64,000 nt of DNA, taken from contig SMNH02000004.1 of the NCBI GenBank assembly GCA_006383075.2, positions 365,545 through 429,544 of the forward strand. The letters are read 5' to 3'. Source of the DNA: Kordia sp. TARA_039_SRF. GTDB lineage: Bacteria > Bacteroidota > Bacteroidia > Flavobacteriales > Flavobacteriaceae. The position numbers were made by a program, and so were the translations under genes. The notes beneath the pieces were generated by a model. That model did not search any database and had not been told where the DNA came from. It saw only the letters and a program-made list of their open reading frames with translations. This document shows, piece after piece, positions 1 to 7,520 of the stretch; the stretch's first letter is position 1; each line of letters begins with the position of its first letter.

Positions 1-47
1 GGTTTTTTGGTTTATAAGCTTATAAAGTTTAGTCGTTTATGAATCTG

Positions 48-75
48 TTCAGTATTCAGTATTCAACATTTAAAA
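48..75. repeat. Degenerate heptamer array (4 units)
   Basis: The units are TTCAGTA, TTCAGTA, TTCAACA and TTTAAAA, in exact 7-nt register. The same words recur in reverse complement at 12973-13000 and in the array before cutC (51411-51445). Confidence 0.8.
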
Positions 76-87
76 TTAAGTTTCAAA

Positions 88-132
88 GTACTTCTCGATA
101 CTATTTTCTTTCAGAAAATCACTCGAAGTGAC
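88..132 (+). repeat. Palindromic hairpin repeat (REP-like), copy R1
   Basis: A 7-bp inner hairpin (ATTTTCT-TTC-AGAAAAT) is bracketed by ACTTCTCGATA and CACTCGAAGTGAC. Related copies lie at 12909-12952, 13028-13074 and 57535-57579. The inner stem sequence differs between copies while pairing is kept, as expected if the fold is selected or was amplified as a structured unit. Confidence 0.7.
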
Positions 133-141
133 GCTAGGGTT

Positions 142-189
142 TTCAAGTTCTAGTTCTAGTTCAAATTCAAGTTCAAGTTCAAGTTCAAA
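142..189. repeat. Hexamer array TTCAAG (8 units)
   Basis: There are eight consecutive 6-nt units: TTCAAG or the variants TTCTAG and TTCAAA. It is part of the composite element and related to the hexamer blocks at 12680-12715, 48647-48682 and 51327-51362. Confidence 0.85.
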
Positions 190-194
190 AAAGT

Positions 195-231
195 CTTGAC
201 TCTTGAATCCTGATTCCTAACTCCTGAATCC
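195..231. repeat. Degenerate heptamer array (5 units)
   Basis: The units are CTTGACT, CTTGAAT, CCTGATT, CCTAACT and CCTGAAT, in exact register. The array ends just before the T-run side of the terminator of the Bax-inhibitor gene. Confidence 0.8.
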
Positions 232-234
232 ATC

Positions 235-267
235 AAAAAAAAAACCGCCTTACAAATTGCAAAGCGG
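235..267 (-). terminator. Rho-independent terminator of the Bax-inhibitor gene
   Basis: On the minus strand a hairpin of about 10 bp (CCGCTTTGCA with TGTAAGGCGG, two G-U pairs, 3-nt loop) is followed by a run of ten T. It begins about 30 nt after the stop codon. Confidence 0.85.
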
Positions 268-298
268 CTTCTGATAGTTTTATAAATCTTCTATTTAT

Positions 299-1000
299 TT
301 ATTCATTCAAAAAGATGCTGATAATGTACCAGAAAAGTAACATCAACGAAGCGAACAATCCTAAAGATGCTGCTACGTATTGATCTTCTTCGTATCTGTG
401 AATCATGTTTGACGTTTGGTATAAAATTGAACCTGCCGCCAATACGACCATTCCTACGCTAAACCATAATCCTAAGTGGAATCCGAAAATCATTCCTGCT
501 ACGATTAATCCAATCGCTAAGAAACCTCCAATGGTTAAGATTGAACTTAAAAAAGAAAAATCTTTTCTAGTCATAAAAACAATGGCAGACAATCCTGTAA
601 ACAACGCCAAAGTCATAATAGCTGCTTGCGTTAATACAGCTGTTTCATTGACTTCCGAGAATCGTAAAGCAATATAGATTAACGGTACAAAAATGAACGC
701 TTCTGCAACTACATACAAAAATAATGCTGCATGATGCATGGTTTTGTCCTTACTTTTTAAAGCGAGTCGTTCTGCATAATTGGTTGCTAGCATGAACAAT
801 CCTAGTACTACTAACCAAGTCCATCCTTGAATCATTTGCAAGCCAATGTTTACGATAAAATCAACTTGTAAAAAAAGATATTCAACCACTACAAATAGTA
901 GTACTGAAAAGGCTAAGTAGGTATATGTTTTTTTGTAAAATGCTACTTTTTTGTCTTGTTCTAAAGCACTTACGGGCAATGCTGGTCTGTATTCTTCCAT
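299..1000 (-). CDS. Bax inhibitor-1/YccA family membrane protein
   Basis: Small integral membrane protein of the BI-1 (TMBIM) family, about 233 aa with seven hydrophobic segments, the usual family size. Members act as pH-sensitive Ca2+ leak channels or as modulators of membrane protease activity. The C-terminal part with IHRYEEDQYVAAS aligns with the family signature. The two aspartates that form the pH sensor in Bacillus YetJ appear replaced: YQTS instead of YD.Q, and LFASLMLLF instead of a YLDI.NLF-type helix. Start: an upstream TTG at 1027 lies inside the -7 box (1025-1032), so ATG 1000 is preferred. The gene is monocistronic, with its own promoter and terminator. Family assignment is firm; physiological role is unknown. 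Confidence 0.88.
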   Translation of the reverse strand: MEEYRPALPVSALEQDKKVAFYKKTYTYLAFSVLLFVVVEYLFLQVDFIVNIGLQMIQGWTWLVVLGLFMLATNYAERLALKSKDKTMHHAALFLYVVAEAFIFVPLIYIALRFSEVNETAVLTQAAIMTLALFTGLSAIVFMTRKDFSFLSSILTIGGFLAIGLIVAGMIFGFHLGLWFSVGMVVLAAGSILYQTSNMIHRYEEDQYVAASLGLFASLMLLFWYIISIFLNE

Positions 1001-1024
1001 GTATTTACGGTTTTTATAATTACT

Positions 1025-1055
1025 CAAATGTACTGTTTTGTTTTCAACTCTGCAA
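1025..1055 (-). promoter_or_regulatory. Promoter of the Bax-inhibitor gene
   Basis: On the minus strand the -7 box is TACATTTG (1032-1025), with a -33 TTG (1055-1053) 20 nt upstream. This matches the Bacteroidetes sigma consensus and decides the start codon of the downstream gene. Confidence 0.7.
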
Positions 1056-1101
1056 TGGTAAAATGTAAAATACTTGTTAATTTATTCTGAATGATATGGT
1101 T

Positions 1102-1137
1102 ATAAAAATAAAGCCCGATACAAATTTGTACCGAGCT
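1102..1137 (-). terminator. Terminator of the T9SS amidohydrolase gene
   Basis: On the minus strand AGCTCGGTACAAA pairs along its whole length with TTTGTATCGGGCT (13 bp, two G-U), followed by a T-rich tract. It lies 25 nt after the stop codon at 1162. Confidence 0.85.
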
Positions 1138-1161
1138 TTTGTAGTCTAGCAATCGTTTGAT

Positions 1162-4100
1162 TTACTGCTTGATAAACTTTTTGGTGAATGTGTTGTATCC
1201 GTCAGAAACTTCTAAAATATAAATCCCAGATGCCAACTGATTGACGCGTATTTGCTCTTCTGCTTTTCCAGAAGCTACCGTTTGTCCGTACACATTTTTT
1301 ATTGCGTAGGTTTGTGGTGTTCCTTTGTCCAATCGGATGTATAACATCGCTTCTTTAACTGGATTTGGGAAGATGGTCAAGTTATTTTCTTCTAAAGAAA
1401 CAGCAGTGGTTTCCTCATTCGTTTCTTTGGTATTTGTGGTTTCTTGTCGCGCAGCTAGTGTCGTGTTTAGTGCGATGCTATCAATCGCTACATCTGCTTG
1501 CCAAGTGCCGCCCGTAACTCTGTTGAAGCGGAATTGCACGCTTTGTCCAGCATATTCAGAAACATCAACCGTCACAGCATTCCATTGATTGCCTTTATTG
1601 CCAGTTGCTGACCAAATCGTTGTCCATGAAGCGGCGTTGTCACTGCTGATATCTAACGATATTGTTCCCATATCGTTAGCGCCATACATGTGATAGCTAA
1701 AGCTAAAAGAAGCGTTCACTTCATTCGTTAAATCGTAGCAAGGCGAATTGATAATCGCTTGTTTGTTAGGATAACCTGTTCCGTTTCCAGAGGCTTCTAC
1801 ATAAATATAAAAACTGCCAGAAGTCGCACTTGATGGACCTGTTCTTCTGGAAGGTGTTGTACCTGTACGAAGTGTCCAATCAATATCATCCTGTGATGAT
1901 TGTTTCCACGCGCCTAGCGTATTTTCATAACTTTGGTTGTATGGAAACGTTTCAACACCGTTGATACAACCAATTACTATTTCTTCCACAATTACGGTAC
2001 GTGTTACTTCTGCAGCAGTGTTTCCAGCGGTATCTCTTACGTTATAAAATAATGTGTACGTTCCAGCGACAGCTGTATTTACACTTCCCGTAACTTCAAT
2101 AATATCCGTAATGTCACCATCTACATTGTCTAAAGCTGTAGCACCAGCATCAGTATACGTTTCATTTACAAATAACTGTACAGGATTGTCGCCAAGTAAG
2201 GTTATAATTGGCTCCAACGTGTCTTGACTCGCAGAAACGATATTTACTGTATAGTCTTCTACTTCTCCGTAATTAAATGTTTCACAAGCAGTTGGTATAC
2301 CATTATATTTCATTGAGATACGCATTCTTGTCGTTCCATTTGGTGCAGATGTTGGTATGGTGATTATTGTACTTACTGGAGATTCTGTAGTGCTTGCTTG
2401 TGTCCAAATTTGTTCTCCAGCATCAGTAAAATCGCCATCTTGATTGTAATCAATCCACGCGGCATACGCTTCTCCATACGCTGTTCCTGGCCACGTTGGT
2501 GTTACGGTAAGCACATATTGTCCATTTTTTACTAAATCCGTAGATATATTGGTAAAATCTGAATAGACTTGTGCACCAGAAGCATTGTTAATATCGCCAA
2601 TCTGTACGTTGCTAATATACTCTTCGTTGACATTAGAACTTTGCGAAGTGCAATAATTAAGTGTCACGTCATCCAAAGTGGTAATGGTAACTTCGTTGCT
2701 TTCGGCAGATTCGTTTCCTGCAGAATCTAAAGCGGTTAACTTGAATGTGTAGCTTGTGTTTGGTGTTAAATTTTCGACCACATAATTGGTTACTTGCGGA
2801 ATAGTTTCCCGAAACGTACCATTTTGATAGATATTATATCCTACCACATCTACATTATCGGTAGAAGTTGTCCACATTAAATCCGTTGTAGTTTGCGAGG
2901 TATTAAAAGCACTCAGTCCTGATGGCGCTGTTGGCGGTTCGGTATCTTGCGAAATATCTGAAACGATAGAAATAGTTTGCGAAGAAGAAAAGTAACCACA
3001 AGTTCCTGCACTATAGGTGATAACATAATCGCCAGGCGTTGAGTTTGCGGTGTCAATTTCGCCAGTTGACGGATTAATTGCCAATCCCGCTGGAGCGGAA
3101 AATACTCCATTAGCAACTCCCGTAACAATTGGTGACGGATTCGGTCCGTTGACAGCATACATACTTGCCAAATATCCAAAGTTTGCAAAATCGTTGTAAT
3201 GTGTGTTGATAAAGTTTAATACGACTGCCGCATAATCTTTCGCAAACGGAACTAAGGTTTGCGGACGCGAATCGTAGACTTGCCCGTTATAGGTTCCTAA
3301 ATCGCGCACACGGCGATTGACTTCCGTCATAATTCCGTCAATGGTTCCTGCGCCTCCAACACCGCCACTGGTACCGTTTCCAGAGCCGTGACGACGATTA
3401 TTGTAAAAGTCTCCATCAAAATAAGCATTGCTATACGGACGTGTATCGTCACAACTTGTTGCCCCGTTATTTGTAGCACTTGGAACGGTTCTGTAACCGC
3501 TCGTACTTCCACAACCAGGATGTCCTAAACTCGCATAGAATGTTCCTGAAGCATTTTGAAACATTTCGCCCAAACTATTATTTCCTCTGACAAGCTCTTC
3601 GTGTGAAAGGTTATTTAAGTTATTGTTTACCAAGTTTCTAATGGTAGATTTGTTAATGATGTTGGCTGCGTTTAAATCGCCAATATTCAATTCGGTTGCA
3701 GTAATATTGTAACCAGCTTCTATTCGTGGTATGGAATGACTTTGACCGTGTAAGTCAATATACAATCCTTTTCCCCAGTTCGCTTCTACGGAAGCACTTG
3801 CCTGGTCTATAAAATTGTGAAAAGCATTCCAATGGTCTGCCGCATTGGCATTTCCGCACGTAGCTTCATTGATTTCTCTGTTTGGATCAAGTTTGGAGCG
3901 ATGTAAATTGTTAATAATAACATGCGCATAACAGCCTGTAAGTTGAAAGATTTCTTTTTGAATTTCACGCACTAAAATGTCCGTATTGTCATCTCTTTCG
4001 TTCGTTCCGCAAGTTCTGTCAGGCAACGAACTGTCATTATCAGGATAAAAAACGCCTCCAATCGTTTGTCCTGATTGAAGAATTCCGCCGTGTGGCGCTG

Positions 4101-4251
4101 AAATAATGATGGGTAAATTTCCTGGAATGTACTCAATGTAGTTTCGGGTATCTCCTGAAGTTTGTTCATAATACGTAGATACGCCTGGAGTTTGTGCTTG
4201 CAAAAAAGACGCAAGTAGACACAACACCATTAGGTGTAAAGTTTTCCTCAT
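1162..4251 (-). CDS. Secreted N-formylglutamate amidohydrolase-like protein with T9SS sorting domain
   Basis: 1029 aa. A signal peptide (1-19, ending LQAQ) leads into a catalytic-looking domain (about 35-350) with SAPHGG, HRSKLDPNRE and DLHGQSH, the motif set of N-formylglutamate amidohydrolase-type zinc hydrolases. Then follow a fibronectin type III domain (about 440-525), a GEVED domain (about 545-670, ends GEVEDYTV), a DUF5011-type Ig-like repeat (about 680-755), a MAM-like lectin region (about 765-930) and a T9SS type A sorting domain (about 955-1029, starts IFPNPVKE, ends KKFIKQ). The enzyme would be secreted and surface-attached. Substrate is unknown: the family suggests an acyl-amino acid or gamma-glutamyl-type amide, and the large binding-domain tail suggests a polymer or glycoprotein. 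No adjacent gene helps. Fold assignment moderate, T9SS export firm. Confidence 0.72.
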   Translation of the reverse strand: MRKTLHLMVLCLLASFLQAQTPGVSTYYEQTSGDTRNYIEYIPGNLPIIISAPHGGILQSGQTIGGVFYPDNDSSLPDRTCGTNERDDNTDILVREIQKEIFQLTGCYAHVIINNLHRSKLDPNREINEATCGNANAADHWNAFHNFIDQASASVEANWGKGLYIDLHGQSHSIPRIEAGYNITATELNIGDLNAANIINKSTIRNLVNNNLNNLSHEELVRGNNSLGEMFQNASGTFYASLGHPGCGSTSGYRTVPSATNNGATSCDDTRPYSNAYFDGDFYNNRRHGSGNGTSGGVGGAGTIDGIMTEVNRRVRDLGTYNGQVYDSRPQTLVPFAKDYAAVVLNFINTHYNDFANFGYLASMYAVNGPNPSPIVTGVANGVFSAPAGLAINPSTGEIDTANSTPGDYVITYSAGTCGYFSSSQTISIVSDISQDTEPPTAPSGLSAFNTSQTTTDLMWTTSTDNVDVVGYNIYQNGTFRETIPQVTNYVVENLTPNTSYTFKLTALDSAGNESAESNEVTITTLDDVTLNYCTSQSSNVNEEYISNVQIGDINNASGAQVYSDFTNISTDLVKNGQYVLTVTPTWPGTAYGEAYAAWIDYNQDGDFTDAGEQIWTQASTTESPVSTIITIPTSAPNGTTRMRISMKYNGIPTACETFNYGEVEDYTVNIVSASQDTLEPIITLLGDNPVQLFVNETYTDAGATALDNVDGDITDIIEVTGSVNTAVAGTYTLFYNVRDTAGNTAAEVTRTVIVEEIVIGCINGVETFPYNQSYENTLGAWKQSSQDDIDWTLRTGTTPSRRTGPSSATSGSFYIYVEASGNGTGYPNKQAIINSPCYDLTNEVNASFSFSYHMYGANDMGTISLDISSDNAASWTTIWSATGNKGNQWNAVTVDVSEYAGQSVQFRFNRVTGGTWQADVAIDSIALNTTLAARQETTNTKETNEETTAVSLEENNLTIFPNPVKEAMLYIRLDKGTPQTYAIKNVYGQTVASGKAEEQIRVNQLASGIYILEVSDGYNTFTKKFIKQ

Positions 4252-4279
4252 AGCTTTTTGATAATTTTAGGTTAAGTTC

Positions 4280-4309
4280 AAAAGATTATTTTTGGGGAAA
4301 TAATCTTTT
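4280..4309. promoter_or_regulatory. Perfect 12-bp inverted repeat upstream of the T9SS amidohydrolase gene
   Basis: AAAAGATTATTT, a 6-nt loop TTGGGG, then AAATAATCTTTT. It sits 28 nt upstream of the start codon at 4251. It may be an operator or an mRNA leader hairpin; there is no T-run to make it a terminator. Confidence 0.5.
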
Positions 4310-4623
4310 AAGATGGTTTTTATTTTGTGAAATATCCTTGTAGGGCAACAATGCTATTTCTGGTTATTTGCTTGGCTATTTTTCAACTAAGCTCATGTTC
4401 ATTTCATCTGAATAATTGCTAATTTTTGAGTAAAAGACCTTTTATAAAAAACGGCTTTTTATCGTTTAAATACATATTTTACCGATGAAATACATAATTG
4501 TATTACAAAATTAATTATTTAGACAACTTTTGACATTGGTTTTACCTTATATGTTATAAGGCAAAAACTTACAAAAGAGTATAATACAGCCTTTTATTAA
4601 GGTTTATTTAAGATTTTGCTAAG
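4310..4623. other. Gene-free interval, AT-rich
   Basis: Part of a 430-bp gap between two minus-strand genes. It holds a 7-3-7 palindrome (CCTTATA-TGT-TATAAGG, 4545-4561) and a lone -7-like box TAATTTTG on the minus strand (4513-4506) without a convincing -33 partner. I see no coding potential. Confidence 0.5.
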
Positions 4624-4657
4624 AAAAAAGACGCTTTTTGTTAAAAAACGTCTTTTT
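4624..4657 (-). terminator. Terminator of the patatin gene
   Basis: Long hairpin: AAAAAGACG plus six T pairs with AAAAAG plus CGTCTTTTT, with AAC as loop. T-runs occur on both strands, so it may also work in the other direction. It begins 25 nt after the stop codon at 4682. Confidence 0.8.
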
Positions 4658-4681
4658 ATTAAAATGGTAGATTGCTTTTTT

Positions 4682-6379
4682 TTAGCTTTTTAAAGCAGTG
4701 ATGTAAAACATTGGATTTTCGTTAAATTGTTTCCAATCATTTTCCAAATCGGCATACAACGCATCAATAGCCGCTGTTTCTTCTTCAGAAAGCTTTATTT
4801 TTTTGTTCTTTTTAAGTTTTAAGATGTAATCCATCAACTTGTAACAGGATGTAAACTGTCCGCAAGCAATCAACGCGTCCATGCGGTCTTTTTGAATGTC
4901 TTTTTCATCCCACCAAAGTGTAGTTGGCATTTCAGAAGCAATCAATCCGATACTTTTTAGTAAGGTACTTGGCGCTGGTTTGATATTTTTATTGAAGCTA
5001 AACGATTTGCTATACGCGGTTTTTTCACCGTTTAATTCATACACTGTCGATGTAATGATTCGATGGCGCAAATCTGCATCCGAATATAATAATCGGTAAT
5101 TTAAACGTCTGATTTGCTTTAAAAAGATATCATTCACCATAATTACGGTAGAAGAAACACGCTCTGTAAGCATTCGCTGAATGAGTCCGACACTTAATTT
5201 TCGAAAACTCAGCACATCGTCAACCAACGGCGGCGGTACATTTTTGTTGAAAAGTGATTTTACGGAACGAATTATAGAACCTTTTATAATTCCTGCGACC
5301 AAACCGAAAATCGTCAACAATAATCCTATTCCTGTGACAATTCCTCCAATAATATATAAGGCTGGCCATGCTTTTCCTTTGAAAATTTCCATAGAATTTA
5401 GCACCATGAGCAAAATACCAAGGATCAAAATAATCAAATACAAGGGTTTTATTTTAAAGTATCCTAAAATATTTGACACCACACTTTTTATGCTACTACT
5501 TTCGTTTTTCTTTTTTGGTTCGGGTTTCCACGGAATCATTTTAAAACTTCCTACATCGTTTACCACGATTAAATCCAGTTCTTTTTTGAGTTCGTCGTCG
5601 CGTTTACGGGCGAGACTGATATTCATCATGCTTCCAATTCCCTGATTGTCCGCAATTCCGCCATCCATAATTCCGACACCATCGGCAAAACGTTCGAGCG
5701 TTTTTACATTTTTATAGGCTGTGGTATTTTGATTTTTTATGTAATCATCTGGAAATACTAACGGTTCAAAACCTAATGGAAAACAGGAAGAAGACGCCGT
5801 GATATCGCCCAATTGCAATTGTCCTTCAATTTCGCCTAAATGTTTATTGCTTAACGGTTTGTTTCCAAATAAGCCGCAATTTTGAAATCGGAATGCCAAT
5901 CCGAACGAGAATTCTGTCGAATTGAAACATACATATTTTAAATTAGATAGTTTTTCCGCATCTAAAAACATGTCAAAACTACCTTTATACACGTCCATAT
6001 CCGCGTATGTTAAGGCAAATGCGTTGATGAGCGAACGTTTTTTATGCGGATTATCTTTCCAAACTTGATCATCGCCTAGTTTGGCAATGGCAGTTTCGAG
6101 TAGTTTGTCATTTTCAGGTGTAAAATTGTTGTAGAATTCCTTGAAAAACGTCTGAAAGTCAAAACCTTTTTGTTGAGAAGCTTTCGAGTATGCTACTCCA
6201 AACAGCGTTCCGCCACTCACGGTACTGATAGCTTCTACATGGTCTAGCAACGGTTTCCCCTGATATTGAATTTTATCGTAATACGAAACCACGCCCAAGG
6301 CAAAAAATGTAGCTCGATAGCCACCGCCACTGAAACAAAGTCCAATGCTGTCAAATGGAATAAAATCTTTTGTCGTCAT
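4682..6379 (-). CDS. Patatin-like phospholipase with internal membrane hairpin
   Basis: 565 aa. The N-terminal part carries the patatin oxyanion loop SGGGYRA (17-23), the nucleophile elbow in the TVSGGT form (Ser55, closer to group IV phospholipase A2 than to GxSxG) and the catalytic Asp in DGGIADNQG (near 240). The likely activity is acyl-ester hydrolysis of membrane lipids. Between about residues 310 and 370 two hydrophobic segments interrupt the protein, after which a soluble part of about 190 aa follows; this split is unusual for patatins. No signal peptide is visible. The gene is single, with its own promoter (6448-6455) and terminator. Function of the C-terminal part unknown. Confidence 0.82.
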   Translation of the reverse strand: MTTKDFIPFDSIGLCFSGGGYRATFFALGVVSYYDKIQYQGKPLLDHVEAISTVSGGTLFGVAYSKASQQKGFDFQTFFKEFYNNFTPENDKLLETAIAKLGDDQVWKDNPHKKRSLINAFALTYADMDVYKGSFDMFLDAEKLSNLKYVCFNSTEFSFGLAFRFQNCGLFGNKPLSNKHLGEIEGQLQLGDITASSSCFPLGFEPLVFPDDYIKNQNTTAYKNVKTLERFADGVGIMDGGIADNQGIGSMMNISLARKRDDELKKELDLIVVNDVGSFKMIPWKPEPKKKNESSSIKSVVSNILGYFKIKPLYLIILILGILLMVLNSMEIFKGKAWPALYIIGGIVTGIGLLLTIFGLVAGIIKGSIIRSVKSLFNKNVPPPLVDDVLSFRKLSVGLIQRMLTERVSSTVIMVNDIFLKQIRRLNYRLLYSDADLRHRIITSTVYELNGEKTAYSKSFSFNKNIKPAPSTLLKSIGLIASEMPTTLWWDEKDIQKDRMDALIACGQFTSCYKLMDYILKLKKNKKIKLSEEETAAIDALYADLENDWKQFNENPMFYITALKS

Positions 6380-6447
6380 AGGTGTTATGTGAAGTTAGTG
6401 TTGTTGGTTCTGTTGTAAAAAGCTATTTCAATCTTGGGGAAGTCACT

Positions 6448-6455
6448 CAAATATA
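6448..6455 (-). promoter_or_regulatory. -7 box of the patatin gene
   Basis: TATATTTG on the minus strand, giving a leader of roughly 60 nt. No clear -33 TTG. Confidence 0.5.
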
Positions 6456-6503
6456 GTGATTTTTCTTTGATGTTGTTTTTTAGACTTTATGTTTCGCTTT
6501 GCT

Positions 6504-6559
6504 CAATTGAAAGATTGAAAAATTCAATGATTTAATTCTTCAATCTTTTAATCTTTTAA
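6504..6559. repeat. Degenerate octamer array (7 units)
   Basis: Exact 8-nt register: CAATTGAA, AGATTGAA, AAATTCAA, TGATTTAA, TTCTTCAA, TCTTTTAA, TCTTTTAA. It lies between the divergent patatin and yggS promoters. Similar words occur at 29467-29498 and 59137-59176. Confidence 0.8.
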
Positions 6560-6620
6560 TTATAAAAACACTCTTTTCCAATTGAAATATAGCTTCTATC
6601 AAAAGTCCTTATTTTATTTG

Positions 6621-6628
6621 TATTTTTG
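6621..6628 (+). promoter_or_regulatory. -7 box of yggS
   Basis: TATTTTTG, 18 nt before ATG 6647. A possible TTG start at 6626 falls inside it, which rules that start out. Confidence 0.6.
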
Positions 6629-6646
6629 CATACCAAAATATCATAC

Positions 6647-7306
6647 ATGTCTATCACATCCAACATTCAAGAATACCAACAAAATTTACCAAAGCACGTT
6701 ACTTTAGTTGCGGTTTCAAAAACGAAGCCTGTTACTGATTTGCAGGAAGCGTATGACGCAGGACAACGTGTGTTTGGCGAAAATAAAATTCAAGAAATGG
6801 TGGAAAAATGGGAGCAACTTCCCAAAGATATTTCTTGGCATATGATTGGACATGTACAACGCAATAAAGTCAAGTATATGGCTGAATTTGTTTCATTGAT
6901 TCATGGTGTGGATAGTTTTAAATTGTTGAAAGAAATCAACAAGCAAGCTAAAAAACATGAGCGTGTGATTGATTGTTTACTGCAAATCAAAATTGCGGAA
7001 GAAGATTCTAAATTTGGCATGTCTGTCGCAGATGCTACGTCGCTCCTAGCTTCCGATAACTTGAAGCAATTAGAAAACGTCCGCATTGTTGGTTTGATGG
7101 GAATGGCAACTTTTACGGACGACATGAACCAAGTGCGACAAGAATTTAAACGTTTAAAAACAACTTTTGACAACTTACAACCTGATTATCCAAATCTTGA
7201 AACTATTTCTATGGGCATGAGTGGCGATTACGAATTGGCAATTGAAGAAGGTAGTACGATGGTTCGCATTGGAAGTAGCATTTTTGGCGCGCGTAATTAT
7301 GGGTAA
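6647..7306 (+). CDS. yggS: YggS family pyridoxal 5'-phosphate homeostasis protein
   Basis: 219 aa, a full-length PLP-binding (beta/alpha)8 barrel of the YggS/PROSC family. These proteins have no known catalytic activity and keep PLP and amino-keto acid pools balanced. The PLP-binding lysine is Lys25 in VAVSKTKP. GENKIQEM, WHMIGHVQRNK, GLMGMATF and MSGDYELAIEEGSTMVRIGSSIFG are the conserved blocks that hold the cofactor. ATG 6647 is chosen over the upstream TTG because of the -7 box. It stands alone and is followed by 214 bp without a gene. Confidence 0.95.
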   Translation: MSITSNIQEYQQNLPKHVTLVAVSKTKPVTDLQEAYDAGQRVFGENKIQEMVEKWEQLPKDISWHMIGHVQRNKVKYMAEFVSLIHGVDSFKLLKEINKQAKKHERVIDCLLQIKIAEEDSKFGMSVADATSLLASDNLKQLENVRIVGLMGMATFTDDMNQVRQEFKRLKTTFDNLQPDYPNLETISMGMSGDYELAIEEGSTMVRIGSSIFGARNYG

Positions 7307-7520
7307 TTCGTTGTTCTTTTTCTGAAGCTTATCAATTATTTTACACTTCATCTCTACATAAATTTTAACAAGTATCACTAATTTTTATTCGTAAGAAAAG
7401 TAATAAACAATCATTTACCTGCATTTCAACCTAAATTTTTAAATATTAAACGTCAATAGGTAGGTAACATGCGTAGGTATTTTTATATTTATAGCGAATT
7501 TTAAAAAGAATGCATATCGT

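Larger units (their letters stand above)
26..231 (-). repeat. Composite intergenic element, copy 1
   Basis: Read on the minus strand, downstream of the Bax-inhibitor gene and its terminator, this stretch holds in order: heptamers (195-231), hexamers of the TTGAAC type (142-189), the word AACCCTAGCGTC, a hairpin repeat (88-132), TTTGAAAC, a second heptamer block (48-75) and GATTCATAAAC. The same modules occur in the same order at 12627-13010 on the plus strand. No ORF with coding character is present. The element type is not one I recognise by name. Confidence 0.75.

Noticed and set aside
6626..6646. N-terminal extension of YggS from TTG 6626
   Set aside because: The codon is the end of a TATTTTTG -7 box and the extension is not part of the conserved fold.
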